Shown piece by piece: positions 1 to 8,590 of a stretch of 51,580 bases of DNA (the first letter of the stretch is position 1; each line of letters opens with the position of its first letter). Source of the stretch: Chloroflexota bacterium (lineage in GTDB: Bacteria; Chloroflexota; Dormibacteria; CF-121); contig VBEE01000038.1 in the NCBI GenBank assembly GCA_005881715.1, forward strand, positions 1 through 51,580, read 5' to 3'. The position numbers and the translations under genes were made by a program. Below the pieces are notes generated by a model. It was not told the origin of the DNA and did not search any database. It saw only the letters and a list, made by a program, of their open reading frames with translations.

Positions 1-1
1 C

Positions 2-649
2 CCTCTCGCTGCCGTCACCGCCCTGCAAGGTCTTCGCGATGCTGGAGAGATCCGGTCGGGAGAAAAGGTGCTGATTGTCGGAGCGTCGGGAGGGGTCGGG
101 ACGTTCGCCGTGCAGATCGTGAAGTGGTATGGCGCGCAGGTCACCGGAGTCTGCAGCACCAGGAACCTGGAAATGGTCCGCTCGATCGGCGCCGACCAGG
201 TCATCGACTATACCCAGGAGGACTTCACGCGGACTGGCCAAAGGTACGACCTGATCTTTCAGCTCGCGGGAACGACCCCTCCATTGGCCTTCCGACGTGT
301 CCTCACCCCGAAGGGCAGGCTTGTACTCAGCAGCGGTGACTCCCCGGGTCGTCTCATCGGGCCGGTTGGACGGATCATCAAGGCGATGCTGTTGTCGCCG
401 TTCATCGGCGGCCAGACGATGCGGCCGTTTGTCGCGAAGGCAAGTAGCGATGACCTTCAGTTCCTGCGGGAACTTATCGAAACCGGCAGGATCACACCGG
501 TCATTGACCGGACGTATCCGCTGAGCGAAGCCGCAGACGCGATCCGCTATCTCGAAACCGGGCGCGCTCGAGGAAAGGTCGTCATATCAGTGTCTGCCGC
601 GCAAACAGCCACCATGCCGGTTGGTGGTCGCCTGTCGTCGACCTCATGA
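2..649 (+). CDS. NAD(P)H-dependent quinone oxidoreductase / zinc-type alcohol dehydrogenase family, C-terminal part (cut by window edge)
   Basis: The reading frame is open from the first bases of the window, so the true start lies upstream and only about the last 215 residues are present. The visible part begins in the Rossmann domain with the motif IVGASGGVGTFAVQIVKWYG, the NAD(P)-binding glycine loop of MDR-family quinone oxidoreductases. It continues with IGADQVIDY, the usual segment after the nucleotide-binding beta-alpha-beta unit, and ends with ARGKVVISV, the typical MDR C-terminus. Members reduce quinones or enones with NADPH; the substrate cannot be told from this fragment. No zinc ligands can be judged because the N-terminal catalytic domain is missing. 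Confidence 0.85.
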   Translation, partial: PLAAVTALQGLRDAGEIRSGEKVLIVGASGGVGTFAVQIVKWYGAQVTGVCSTRNLEMVRSIGADQVIDYTQEDFTRTGQRYDLIFQLAGTTPPLAFRRVLTPKGRLVLSSGDSPGRLIGPVGRIIKAMLLSPFIGGQTMRPFVAKASSDDLQFLRELIETGRITPVIDRTYPLSEAADAIRYLETGRARGKVVISVSAAQTATMPVGGRLSSTS

Positions 650-697
650 AAGAGCCGGGCAGGAAAACAGTTAGGGTGTGTGGTTTGTTATTTGGAA

Positions 698-769
698 TAG
701 GGGCGGAGAGGATCGAACTCTCGACACCCTGCTTAAAAGGCAGGTGCTCTACCACTGAGCTACACCCCC
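698..769 (-). tRNA. tRNA-Lys(UUU)
   Basis: Read on the minus strand, this folds as a complete tRNA. The 7-bp acceptor starts GGGGGTG, followed by TA, a D-arm GCTC...GAGC, an anticodon stem CCTGC/GCAGG around loop CTTTTAA (anticodon TTT, lysine), and a T-arm GAGAG-TTCGATC-CTCTC. The 3' acceptor strand is CGCCCCT with a G-U closing pair and discriminator A. CCA is not encoded. It lies between the end of the oxidoreductase gene and a small membrane protein gene. Confidence 0.93.
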
Positions 770-813
770 GCGCACGATTATAGGTAGGGGTGTCCGATCA
801 GCCCCCGCACGAA

Positions 814-954
814 TTAGAACCGGCTGAAGATGTTGAAGACCGGGGAATACGCCTGGGTCAACGCCTGCCAGGTGACCCACGCGATGGCGAGCAGAATCCC
901 GATGATCAGCACCGCTTCCACCATGTCGAGCCAGTGGTGGAGATGGCGTGCCAT
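814..954 (-). CDS. Small single-pass membrane protein (46 aa), unknown function
   Basis: A 46-residue frame starts at an ATG with a strong Shine-Dalgarno AGGAGG about 9 nt upstream. The upstream extension of the same frame is a shadow of the HD-domain gene, so the short start is preferred. The protein has a short basic/aromatic head (MARHLHHWLDM), one long hydrophobic helix (VEAVLIIGILLAIAWVTWQAL) and a short tail ending NIFSRF. I do not recognise a family. The layout loosely resembles small Flp-type pilins, but the Gly before the first Glu that marks their cleavage site is absent. It is transcribed away from the divergent HD gene. Confidence 0.6.
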   Translation of the reverse strand: MARHLHHWLDMVEAVLIIGILLAIAWVTWQALTQAYSPVFNIFSRF

Positions 955-1031
955 GTAAACCAAACCTCCTGACGTGAGCGTAGGGCGGCCGCCGCAGCCC
1001 GTCAATAGCCCAAAGTGCCTACCGGCGCACA

Positions 1032-1076
1032 CCCCCACCTTGTGCCCTACCCGCGAGCGGGGGAGGGTGTTAGGGG
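1032..1076. repeat. GC-rich palindromic element, dispersed repeat-like
   Basis: This intergenic stretch just before the HD gene has nested inverted symmetry: CCCC outside, CCCTACCC then GCGGGGGAGGG inside, and TTAGGGG closing. The GCGGGGGAGGGT core is shared with the tandem elements at 14594-14710. It therefore looks like another copy of a dispersed short palindromic repeat of the kind common in GC-rich genomes. It could form a hairpin in the mRNA leader or DNA. Confidence 0.5.
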
Positions 1077-1095
1077 CTGCTACACTCGACGACCA

Positions 1096-1668
1096 ATGCC
1101 GAGCAGCCGGGAGGATGCCTGGGCGACGCTCAACGAGTTCACCAAGAACCCCAGCCTGGTCAAGCATGCCCTGGGCGTTGAGTCGGCGATGCGGGCCTAC
1201 GCCCCGAAGTACGGCGGCAAACCGGACGTCTGGGGGGTGGTCGGCCTGCTCCACGACTACGACTACGAGCGCTACCCGGAGGTCGGCGAGCACGCGGTCA
1301 AAGGCGCCGAGATCCTGAAGGAGCGCGGCTGGCCACAGGAGATCTGGTATGCCGTCCTCTCCCATGCCGACTACGCGAACGCGCCGCGGACCACGCCCAT
1401 GCAGAAAGTCCTTTACGCCGTCGATGAGCTGGTCGGCTTCGTGGCCGCCGTGGCACTGGTCCGGCCGACCAAATCGGTTGCCGAGGTGGACGTGGCCTCG
1501 GTGAAGAAGAAGTTCAAGGACAAAGCCTTCGCCCGGGCGGTGCATCGGGAGCAGATCTTCACCGGCGCCGAGCAGTTAGGCGTCGACCTGGACGAGCACA
1601 TCCAGCTCGTCATCGAGGCCATGAAGGGCAACGCCGCGGTCCTCGGCCTGGCCGGCGTACCGGCCTGA
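1096..1668 (+). CDS. HD-domain metal-dependent phosphohydrolase-like protein
   Basis: This 190-residue protein contains an HD domain: an early His in the first helix (SLVKHALGVE), the paired HD in GLLHDYDYERYP, a conserved HAVKGAEIL helix with a further His, and an Asp in AVDELVGF. These are the metal ligands of the HD phosphohydrolase superfamily, which cleaves phosphate esters of nucleotides or related compounds. The arrangement resembles stand-alone HDIG-type hydrolases; the substrate is unknown. ATG at 1096 is chosen because a TACACT box ends 9 nt upstream, which would give a very short leader. The gene converges with the ABC ATPase gene, with 1 nt between stops. Confidence 0.85.
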   Translation: MPSSREDAWATLNEFTKNPSLVKHALGVESAMRAYAPKYGGKPDVWGVVGLLHDYDYERYPEVGEHAVKGAEILKERGWPQEIWYAVLSHADYANAPRTTPMQKVLYAVDELVGFVAAVALVRPTKSVAEVDVASVKKKFKDKAFARAVHREQIFTGAEQLGVDLDEHIQLVIEAMKGNAAVLGLAGVPA

Positions 1669-1669
1669 G

Positions 1670-2329
1670 TCAGGCCGCGCTCAGCTTCCCGTCCCGCATC
1701 TGCAGCACCCGGTCGGCGCCGGTAAGCATCGCCGGATCGTGGGTAACGACGACCAGGCTGCCCTCGCCGCGCGCGCGGTAATCGGCCAGCAGATTGATCA
1801 CTTCACGGCCGGTGGCCTGGTCCAGCGAGGCGGTGGGCTCATCAGCGAAGACCACCGCCGGGTGGTGCACGAGCGCCCGCGCCACGGCGACCCGCTGGCG
1901 CTCGCCGATGGATAGCTGATAGGGGCGCTTTTCGAGCTTGTTCCCAAGTCCGACGCGGCGCAGGAGCTCCTGGCCATAGGCGGCCACCTCATGGTTGCGC
2001 CGCACCGCACCGACCATCACATTTTCAAGCGCGCTCAAGTAATTGATCAGGAAGTGCTGCTGAAAGACGAAGCCAAAGCGTTGCCGCCTCAACCTCATCA
2101 AGCCCCCTGCCGGGATGCCGTGATAGTCACGCCCCTCGAACGTGACGCTCCCGCGGGTGGGGCGCTTCAATCCGGAGAGCAGGTACATCAATGAACTCTT
2201 CCCCGAACCGGAAGGGCCGATCAGCCCGACGAAACTTCCCTGGTCGACAGCCAGATTTACGTTGTCGACCGCGTGAGCCACGCTGCCGCCAGTCCGGTAA
2301 TCGAGCGCGAGGTCGTAGCCACTGAGCAT
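1670..2329 (-). CDS. ABC transporter ATP-binding protein, MacB/LolD-type
   Basis: This 219-residue ATPase has Walker A GPSGSGKSS, a Q-loop FGFVFQQH, a signature LSIGERQRVAVARAL (LSIGE instead of the usual LSGGQ), Walker B VVFADEPTASLDQ and switch His in VVVTHDP. The closest type is the LolD/MacB/FtsE group that works with FtsX-like permeases on lipoproteins, peptides or cell-wall signalling rather than transport of small nutrients. Its ATG overlaps the TGA of the permease gene (ATGA), so the two are translationally coupled and surely form one transporter. Much longer N-terminal extensions of this frame only shadow the permease gene and are rejected. Confidence 0.93.
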   Translation of the reverse strand: MLSGYDLALDYRTGGSVAHAVDNVNLAVDQGSFVGLIGPSGSGKSSLMYLLSGLKRPTRGSVTFEGRDYHGIPAGGLMRLRRQRFGFVFQQHFLINYLSALENVMVGAVRRNHEVAAYGQELLRRVGLGNKLEKRPYQLSIGERQRVAVARALVHHPAVVFADEPTASLDQATGREVINLLADYRARGEGSLVVVTHDPAMLTGADRVLQMRDGKLSAA

Positions 2330-4077
2330 CAGTCTCTGCGCTCGATGATGGAAATCGGATCGAGCCGTAGCAGTTGCCAGCCGACCGTGCCCATGCCGAA
2401 GAGAAAGACCATCAACGGGATCGGCAGAGTATGCAGCAGCAGCACGTTCCAGTCGAAGACATTCATCAGCAGGCCATGCGGCACGATGAAACTGATGTTG
2501 AACCAGCTCAGCACCGCGACTCCGAGACCAACACCAATCAGCCACGAGGCGAGCGTGACCCCCAGCGACTCCCAGACAACCCGCAGGATCAAGCCCCACC
2601 GGCTGTAACCGACCGCCGCCAGCAGGCCAAACTCGTTCATCCGCTGCCGGAAGAAGAGGTTGTTGAGCAAGCCGACCACCAGCGCGAGCACGATCGTGAC
2701 CAGGAGGATCAGAAAGCGATTGATCACATCGAGGTTCGCGATCAGGCTGTCGATCTTTGCCTTGATATAGCTCCAGTCGAAAAGGCGAAAGGCGCTATCC
2801 CCAATCAGGGCCTGCAGTTGATCATGCACCGCCTGCTCATGGCCGGTCTGGGGAACGACCACCAGCCCCTGATACCGCCGTTCAAAGAGGTAGTGTTCGG
2901 TCATGTAATCGAGGGGGATCAGGCCGATGCGGGTCGGGCCGCGGATGATGCCAACCACGGTGAAGGCATCCGGCAGGCGGTCGAGCTCATCGACGTTGTT
3001 GCCCAGCTTGCCGCCAATCCAGACCTGGCGCGAGCGCGCAATCTCTTCGGAAATCGCGATCTCATTGGCGTCCGCCCTGGGCAGCCGGCCCACCGCCACG
3101 CGATCACCGTACAGCGCGAGCAGCTGGGCCATGCCTGGCTGGTCGAATCCGTAGAGATCGAACTGCGCCTGTCCCGCCAGCATGTTGATATCCAGGTTCG
3201 AGTACGCATCGCGTTTGACAAACGCGGTGCCCGGGATATGGGCGCTGTCAGCCACCAACTTCTCGAGGCCAGGCTGAGGCGACTGGATGGAGCCAAGGCT
3301 GGCGGTCAAGTGGTCGAGGGCGACCTTGAACTGGTCGATGGTGGCGCTCGGCGATGGCGGGATCGGAAGGTCTGCGACCTTGCGGCCCGCGGAATTGAGA
3401 TTGGCGGTGTCGCGACTCATCGCCTGCAATGATTGCTGCAGACCGGCGGCGTCGGATGACGCGCTGGTGACCGCTGCCTGCAGCCGTCCGAGCTGGGCAC
3501 TGTCGGGCAGCACCGTTCGCAGCAAGGTCTGATGCTGTTGGAGATAGGCGAGGAGCGGCCGCGGGTCGTTTGGATTCTGGGCCAGCTGCTGCACGAGCTG
3601 CTCGAAGGCCTTCTCCTCGGACTGCAAGCGCTGCACGCGGACAATCAGATCACCGAGCGGAACCAGGTCCCCGCGAAGTCGGGCCGCGTAATAGCGCGCA
3701 TTGGCGGCGTCGGTCTGGAGCCGGCGCATCGCAGGAAGTTGCGCCTGGACCCGCCCGGAAATCGCGGTCACTGCCGCGTAGTAGGAGGAGAGCCCGCCCG
3801 GTCCGTCGAGGACATCGACCTGGAGCTGGACCTCGCGCAGTTGGGCCAGCGAGTCCTGGAGTGGATTGGCGAGGTCCTGGTCGCGGGTCGCCCGCGGGGC
3901 GATCAGGATCAGCTTCTGATAGCTGCCGTAGGTGGCGTAGGCGGTCTCACGGGCGGACGCCAGCAGTGAGTCGGTGACGACCACGCCCAGGATCGCCAGC
4001 GCCAGGATGCCAATGACCGGGAGCACCTTGCGCTTGTTTCGAAAATAGAAGTGCCATAGCGAGAGCGGATTGCCCAT
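2329..4077 (-). CDS. FtsX/MacB-like ABC transporter permease with long extracytoplasmic coiled-coil domain
   Basis: This 582-residue membrane protein has one N-terminal transmembrane helix (about residues 18-38, VLPVIGILALAILGVVVTDSLL). A very long extracytoplasmic region follows, and three C-terminal helices begin around residue 455 (FLILLVTIVLALVVGLLNNL). The C-terminal part is a standard FtsX domain, including LAAVGYSRWGLILRVVWES. The external region between about residues 60 and 280 is rich in Gln, Leu and Asp with heptad-like spacing, so it is probably a coiled-coil hairpin like that of MacB. It pairs with the overlapping ATPase gene. The cargo is unknown; lipid, peptide or cell-wall hydrolase control are all possible. 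Confidence 0.9.
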   Translation of the reverse strand: MGNPLSLWHFYFRNKRKVLPVIGILALAILGVVVTDSLLASARETAYATYGSYQKLILIAPRATRDQDLANPLQDSLAQLREVQLQVDVLDGPGGLSSYYAAVTAISGRVQAQLPAMRRLQTDAANARYYAARLRGDLVPLGDLIVRVQRLQSEEKAFEQLVQQLAQNPNDPRPLLAYLQQHQTLLRTVLPDSAQLGRLQAAVTSASSDAAGLQQSLQAMSRDTANLNSAGRKVADLPIPPSPSATIDQFKVALDHLTASLGSIQSPQPGLEKLVADSAHIPGTAFVKRDAYSNLDINMLAGQAQFDLYGFDQPGMAQLLALYGDRVAVGRLPRADANEIAISEEIARSRQVWIGGKLGNNVDELDRLPDAFTVVGIIRGPTRIGLIPLDYMTEHYLFERRYQGLVVVPQTGHEQAVHDQLQALIGDSAFRLFDWSYIKAKIDSLIANLDVINRFLILLVTIVLALVVGLLNNLFFRQRMNEFGLLAAVGYSRWGLILRVVWESLGVTLASWLIGVGLGVAVLSWFNISFIVPHGLLMNVFDWNVLLLHTLPIPLMVFLFGMGTVGWQLLRLDPISIIERRD

Positions 4078-4133
4078 GCACGCTCCATCAATGATAGGCG
4101 GGCCTCCTGACTCGACCGTAGAATGGGTTCGCG

Positions 4134-5294
4134 TTGGCCGAGACGGTGGACTTCTATCGCGTCGATGACCTCCTCAATGAGGAGGAGCGTTTGGTCCGAT
4201 CAACGGTTGGACGCTTTGTCGATCAGAAATTCTTACCGATTGTGGCCGAGCATTTCGAGCGCGCCACCTTTCCCATGGAGATCGTTCCCGAGCTCGCCCG
4301 CCTGGGGGTGTTTGGCATGCATCTCCAGGGTTACGGTGCCGCCGGGATGAGCAATGTCATGTACGGGCTCGCCTGCCAGGAACTGGAGCGCGGCGACAGC
4401 GGGCTGCGCAGTTTCGTCTCGGTGCAGGGATCCCTCTGCATGTTTCCAATCCATCGCTACGGCTCGGAAGAGCAGAAGGAGCGCTGGCTTCCGCGGATGG
4501 CAAAGGGCGAGGTGATCGGCTGCTTCGGGCTGACCGAGCCCGAGTTCGGCTCCAACCCGGCCGGCATGGCGACTCGCGCCCGCCGCGACGGAGACGACTG
4601 GATCATCAGCGGCACCAAGCGCTGGATCACCAATGGGAACGCCGCCGACCTGGCAATCATCTGGGCTCGCACTGAGCAGGGGATTCGCGGCTTCCTCGTC
4701 GAGAAGGGCACCAAAGGCTTCGAGGCGCGCGAGATCCGTCACAAGCTCTCGATGCGAGCCTCGGTGACATCGGAGCTGATCCTTGATGAGGTCAGGATCC
4801 CGGCCTGCAACGAGCTGCCGGAGGCCCAGGGGCTCAAGGCGCCGCTGTCCTGTCTGAACGAGGCCCGCTACGGGATCGTCTGGGGGGTACTGGGCGCGGC
4901 CATCGCCTGCTACCAGAGCGCCCTCGGGTACGCCAAGGCGCGAGTGCAGTTCGACAGGCCGATCGCGGGTTACCAGCTCACCCAGGCGAAGCTGGTCAAG
5001 ATGCTGACCGAGATCACCAAGGGGCAGCTGCTGGCCTTACAGCTCGGTCGTCTGAAGGATCAAGCTAAGGCGACGTCGACGCAGATTTCGATGGCGAAGA
5101 TGAACAACGTGCGCGAGGCGCTGCAAATTGCCCGCGAGGCGCGCAGCGTGCTGGGCGCCAACGGTATCAGCCTCGAGTATCCGGTAATGCGGCACATGGC
5201 CAACCTCGAGACGGTCGTTACCTACGAGGGGACGAACGAGATCCACCTGCTCGCCATCGGCGAGGAGATCACCGGGTTGAGCGCCTTCAAGTAA
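4134..5294 (+). CDS. Acyl-CoA dehydrogenase, glutaryl-CoA dehydrogenase-like
   Basis: This 386-residue flavoprotein has the full acyl-CoA dehydrogenase fold. The segments SGLRSFVSVQGSL, RYGSEEQKERWLP and GCFGLTEPEFGSNP, and the catalytic-Glu segment TYEGTNEIHLLAIGEEITG, closely follow glutaryl-CoA dehydrogenases rather than short- or medium-chain enzymes. Glutaryl-CoA dehydrogenase oxidises and decarboxylates glutaryl-CoA to crotonyl-CoA in lysine and tryptophan breakdown, passing electrons to ETF. The TTG at 4134 is chosen; a TAGAAT box ends 9 nt before it, and an in-frame GTG four codons later is the alternative. No other pathway genes are adjacent, so substrate is inferred from sequence only. 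Confidence 0.88.
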   Translation: MAETVDFYRVDDLLNEEERLVRSTVGRFVDQKFLPIVAEHFERATFPMEIVPELARLGVFGMHLQGYGAAGMSNVMYGLACQELERGDSGLRSFVSVQGSLCMFPIHRYGSEEQKERWLPRMAKGEVIGCFGLTEPEFGSNPAGMATRARRDGDDWIISGTKRWITNGNAADLAIIWARTEQGIRGFLVEKGTKGFEAREIRHKLSMRASVTSELILDEVRIPACNELPEAQGLKAPLSCLNEARYGIVWGVLGAAIACYQSALGYAKARVQFDRPIAGYQLTQAKLVKMLTEITKGQLLALQLGRLKDQAKATSTQISMAKMNNVREALQIAREARSVLGANGISLEYPVMRHMANLETVVTYEGTNEIHLLAIGEEITGLSAFK

Positions 5295-5295
5295 G

Positions 5296-6051
5296 TCAGG
5301 GCCGGATCTCGCGGGGCTGGTTGGTATAGATCGCGTTCGCCGGCAGCGCCCTGGACCAGGCCAACGAAAAGGCATCATCCACGGTCCATACACCGATCAT
5401 CTTGCCCGCCGCGTGCAACTCCGCCGCCGTCTGCGGCTCGATGGATGCCCAGTGCGGGCAAAAGACATCCGCGTCGGCGTCATCCATCACCCGCAGGACG
5501 TCGACCGGGCGCGACGCCTCGAGCACGCCGGTCAAGATCTCCGGCTCCAGCTCACCGATCCGCTTGATGCAGCGGTGGTCGAACGAGATCACGACCACAT
5601 CACGCATCATCTCGGCGCCTCTGACGGCCTCGACGACCAGCTCCTCGATGCCGGAGTAGGGCAATGGCAGATTCTTGATCTCGATGGCCACGCCAACCTG
5701 ACCCCGGGCCAGGGCGAGCACTTCGTCGATCGAGGGAATGCGCTCGTCCTTGAAGCGCGCATCTTTCCAGGTTCCGGCATCGAAACGCTGTAGCTCGTCC
5801 ATCGTGTGGTCACGGACCAGCCCGCTGCCGTTCGTGGTGCGGTCGAGCAGGTGATCGTGGATGACCGGAAGGCGGCCATCCTCGGAACGATGGACGTCGC
5901 ACTCGATGAGGTCGACTCCCAGCTCGATGGCGGATCGAAACGATGCCAGCGTGTTTTCGGGGTACTCGGCGGGGTTGCCACGGTGACCGCCGAGCAGGAT
6001 GCGACCGCTGCCCAGTTTGGCCGCAAGCGTCTCCGCTCGTGCGATCGTCAT
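5296..6051 (-). CDS. Glycerophosphodiester phosphodiesterase (UgpQ/GlpQ family)
   Basis: This 251-residue TIM-barrel enzyme has the family motifs GGHRGNPAEYPENTLASF (catalytic His-Arg and metal-binding Glu), DLIECDVHRSEDGRLPVIHD (second metal site and general acid His), AIEIKN and the C-terminal IGVWTVDD. It hydrolyses glycerophosphodiesters to glycerol-3-phosphate and an alcohol. No signal peptide is visible, so it is probably cytoplasmic and recycles phospholipid headgroup esters. It converges with the acyl-CoA dehydrogenase gene, one base apart, and is divergent from the glycosidase gene. Confidence 0.93.
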   Translation of the reverse strand: MTIARAETLAAKLGSGRILLGGHRGNPAEYPENTLASFRSAIELGVDLIECDVHRSEDGRLPVIHDHLLDRTTNGSGLVRDHTMDELQRFDAGTWKDARFKDERIPSIDEVLALARGQVGVAIEIKNLPLPYSGIEELVVEAVRGAEMMRDVVVISFDHRCIKRIGELEPEILTGVLEASRPVDVLRVMDDADADVFCPHWASIEPQTAAELHAAGKMIGVWTVDDAFSLAWSRALPANAIYTNQPREIRP

Positions 6052-6166
6052 CGGCCAATGCTACGTGAACCGTCGCGAGATTTTTACATCAGCCGCTGCG
6101 CGCAAGAAATCCAGCGGACCGCCGTGACACCAGCACCGGTTTCGGCGCGCGCCGGCCGGCTGAGCC

Positions 6167-7336
6167 ATGACCTTACCCAGGATTCGGTCGCTGGCACGTC
6201 AACGGCGGGTGCAGGCGCTGGCGATCGCGTTGCTCGTGCCGTTCCTGGCCATCGCGCCGCTCCATGTGTTCATGCCGGCGCCCGTGAAGGCGCACGGCGT
6301 GGTCGCGCCGGTGCAAGTGGGGATCAGTTTTAGTCCGAGCCGGGCCGGCTATCTGGGGCTCGACTATCGCAGTGCATTCAAGCGGCTGGAGGCGATGCAT
6401 TTTCGCGTCATCCGGCTCAGTTCATACTGGGACCAGGTCGACAAGGAAGGATACGACCAGCTTGATTGGCTGATGAGCGAGGCCCAGCGGGCCCGGCAGC
6501 CTATCGCGCTCACGGTCGGCATGAAGGCCCTCGGCTGGCCCGAGTTTTTCGTTCCAACTTCGGTGAAGGATCTGACCGGTCTCAGCCAGGGCCAGGACGT
6601 GGCATCGGACTCGAGCCTCCGCGCGGCGACGCTGGCGTTCGTGGAGAGTACGGTGCTCCGCTACCGCGACAACCCGGCGCTGGTCGCCTGGCAGATCGAG
6701 AACGAGCCCTTCAACCGAGCCGGCCCGCAACGGCTCTGGATCGATGCGAAATTTCTCCGCGACGAGATCACCAGCGTGCGGCAGCTCGACGGTCGTCACC
6801 GCCCGCTGATCGTCAACGCCTTCAGCCACGTCAACCTCATCTTCGACCAGGCTTCGGCTCGCCAGGGGTTCGACCTGCGTCAGCTATTGGGTTTCGACGC
6901 GGACAGCGCGGAAAGCGACAGCCTCGCGGTCTTGAATCGCGGTGACGTGCTTGGCCTCGACGTCTATACCGCCATCGGCTATCAATTCCTCGGCCAGGAC
7001 CATCTCAGCCGTGCCGACGCTGATTGGCCGGACAGGCTCGCCCGGGTGCGCGACCTTGCCAAGCGGCAGGGTAAGCAGGCTTGGATCACCGAGGCGCAGG
7101 CGGAGCCGTGGGAGTCGACCGAGGACACCTACACCGATCCGAAGAGCACTAGTCCGGCGGCGATCCGCAGCGTCTTCGAGAACCTGAAGGATGCCGGCTA
7201 CGGCACCGTCCTCTTCTGGGGCAGCGAGTACTGGTTGTGGCGCGCCGATAACGGAGACCCGCGCTGGATCGACGCCATCAAGGCGATCCTTCGAGATGAG
7301 AGTCGAGCGCCATCGATGGCGATGACGTCGTCCTGA
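6167..7336 (+). CDS. Secreted or membrane-anchored TIM-barrel glycoside hydrolase (GH5/GH42-like clan)
   Basis: This 389-residue protein has an Arg-rich N-terminus and a hydrophobic segment at about residues 15-36, a signal peptide or anchor. The catalytic domain shows WQIENEPF with Glu180 as probable acid/base and WITEAQAEPW with Glu309 as probable nucleophile. It also has VIRLSSYWDQVDKEGYDQLDW, typical of clan GH-A (beta-strand 2 with Arg). It should hydrolyse a beta-linked glycan outside the membrane; the exact GH family and substrate cannot be set by eye. The gene is divergent from the phosphodiesterase gene and convergent with the patatin operon. Confidence 0.8.
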   Translation: MTLPRIRSLARQRRVQALAIALLVPFLAIAPLHVFMPAPVKAHGVVAPVQVGISFSPSRAGYLGLDYRSAFKRLEAMHFRVIRLSSYWDQVDKEGYDQLDWLMSEAQRARQPIALTVGMKALGWPEFFVPTSVKDLTGLSQGQDVASDSSLRAATLAFVESTVLRYRDNPALVAWQIENEPFNRAGPQRLWIDAKFLRDEITSVRQLDGRHRPLIVNAFSHVNLIFDQASARQGFDLRQLLGFDADSAESDSLAVLNRGDVLGLDVYTAIGYQFLGQDHLSRADADWPDRLARVRDLAKRQGKQAWITEAQAEPWESTEDTYTDPKSTSPAAIRSVFENLKDAGYGTVLFWGSEYWLWRADNGDPRWIDAIKAILRDESRAPSMAMTSS

Positions 7337-7351
7337 GGCCCATCGACCTGG

Positions 7352-8590
7352 CTAGAAGACCGCCCAGTTGACGGTCGAGAGCTCGTCATCGGTAAAGGGC
7401 ACATTGGGCTGCTGGAGATAGAGGTAGCCGATGAGCCGGGCGACCCGCGCCTCCTGGTAGAAGAAGCGACGATGATCCTCGTAGGCACTGGAGTGGATCG
7501 CCTGCCCGCTCTGGCCTCGGGCGGCGCTCTCCTCCGCTGTCAGGATCAAGTCGTAGTTTTCCAGGAACCGCTTGAGCCGGGTATCGCGAAAGACCATCAG
7601 CCGATGCGGTGCGGCAGCCAGCTCGACGGTGGTGCGCTGGAAATCCGCGCGCATAGCGGCCAGCGCTCCCGGTGGGGCCGGCGACTGCGCCTCTCGATCA
7701 AGGTCCTGGTTCAGGGTCGCGACCCCGGCAGTAACCCGGTCCAGGTAGGCTGACTCGTCCGGCTGCAGGTCATCGGGGCGCACGTAGGGGAGCGTAGCCT
7801 GGCCGTGTAGGAAGTCGATCACCTCGTACCCGGTTTCGCCATTGCTGGTCGTGTCCCGGAGAAAGAAGGCATCGACCGGAGGTGACTGGCGGCTGCTGAA
7901 ACGATAGAAGCCGACCCGATGGGACTGCACCTCGCGCAGCTTCGCCTGGTGCTCAGACAGGCAGAGATCCGCAAAGTCCGTGAGCCCGGGGCGCTGCAGC
8001 ACAAACAGGCGCCCGTTGGAGTAGTCGGCAATGCTCCGATCCGTGGTATCGAGGACGAAGGCCTCGTAGAGAGCGGCATCCTGCCTCGTCGCCCGGAGCG
8101 CTCGCGCCATCGACTGAACGCCGCCCAGGTCGAGCGGCCGTTGGCCATAGACGTTCAGCTCGAGCGTGCTGCCGTCCTTCCAGCAGTGCACGGCCTGCAG
8201 GCCCGCGCCCAGGCCGGGACAGTTGACCGTTTGTTCGCTGGTTCGAAATGGCCGGCGGTCGGCCGACACGCCGGCAAACGCGAGGAAGACGACGCCGATG
8301 CCGATCGCGACCGCGGTGAGGCCCCCGGCCCACGCCAGGAGGCCGCGCCGAAGCGCAGCCGGAATCAGCCGCCGGCTCAGCCAGAGCAGCAGGGCAGCCG
8401 TCGGAATGAACAGCACCGCGTACGAGGCCAGGCTGAACGCGGTGTCGGCCTTCGCCGTGCATGGCATGCCGGGATAGGTCGCCCCGGCCCGAAGCGGAGC
8501 GATCAGCCAGGCGGCCAGCAGCAGGCCGAGCGGCCACAGCCATCGCAGCCACCTCGCCAGGCGGCCGGGGTTTTTGGCGGCGACCGTCAC
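7352..8590 (-). CDS. Multi-pass membrane protein with large soluble domain, unknown function
   Basis: This 412-residue protein has three predicted membrane helices in the first third (about residues 14-32, 50-72 and 83-107). A large, probably extracytoplasmic, domain of about 300 residues follows with two early cysteines (VNCPGLGAG, AVHCWKDG). I recognise no catalytic motif. GTG at 8590 overlaps the TGA of the patatin gene (GTGA), so the two genes are coupled and probably work together, for example in membrane lipid turnover; that role is inference from context only. Confidence 0.7.
   Translation of the reverse strand: MTVAAKNPGRLARWLRWLWPLGLLLAAWLIAPLRAGATYPGMPCTAKADTAFSLASYAVLFIPTAALLLWLSRRLIPAALRRGLLAWAGGLTAVAIGIGVVFLAFAGVSADRRPFRTSEQTVNCPGLGAGLQAVHCWKDGSTLELNVYGQRPLDLGGVQSMARALRATRQDAALYEAFVLDTTDRSIADYSNGRLFVLQRPGLTDFADLCLSEHQAKLREVQSHRVGFYRFSSRQSPPVDAFFLRDTTSNGETGYEVIDFLHGQATLPYVRPDDLQPDESAYLDRVTAGVATLNQDLDREAQSPAPPGALAAMRADFQRTTVELAAAPHRLMVFRDTRLKRFLENYDLILTAEESAARGQSGQAIHSSAYEDHRRFFYQEARVARLIGYLYLQQPNVPFTDDELSTVNWAVF

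Noticed and set aside
2330-2599. Upstream extension of the ABC ATPase gene
   Set aside because: It overlaps the permease gene in another frame. The ATGA overlap at 2329 gives the natural start.
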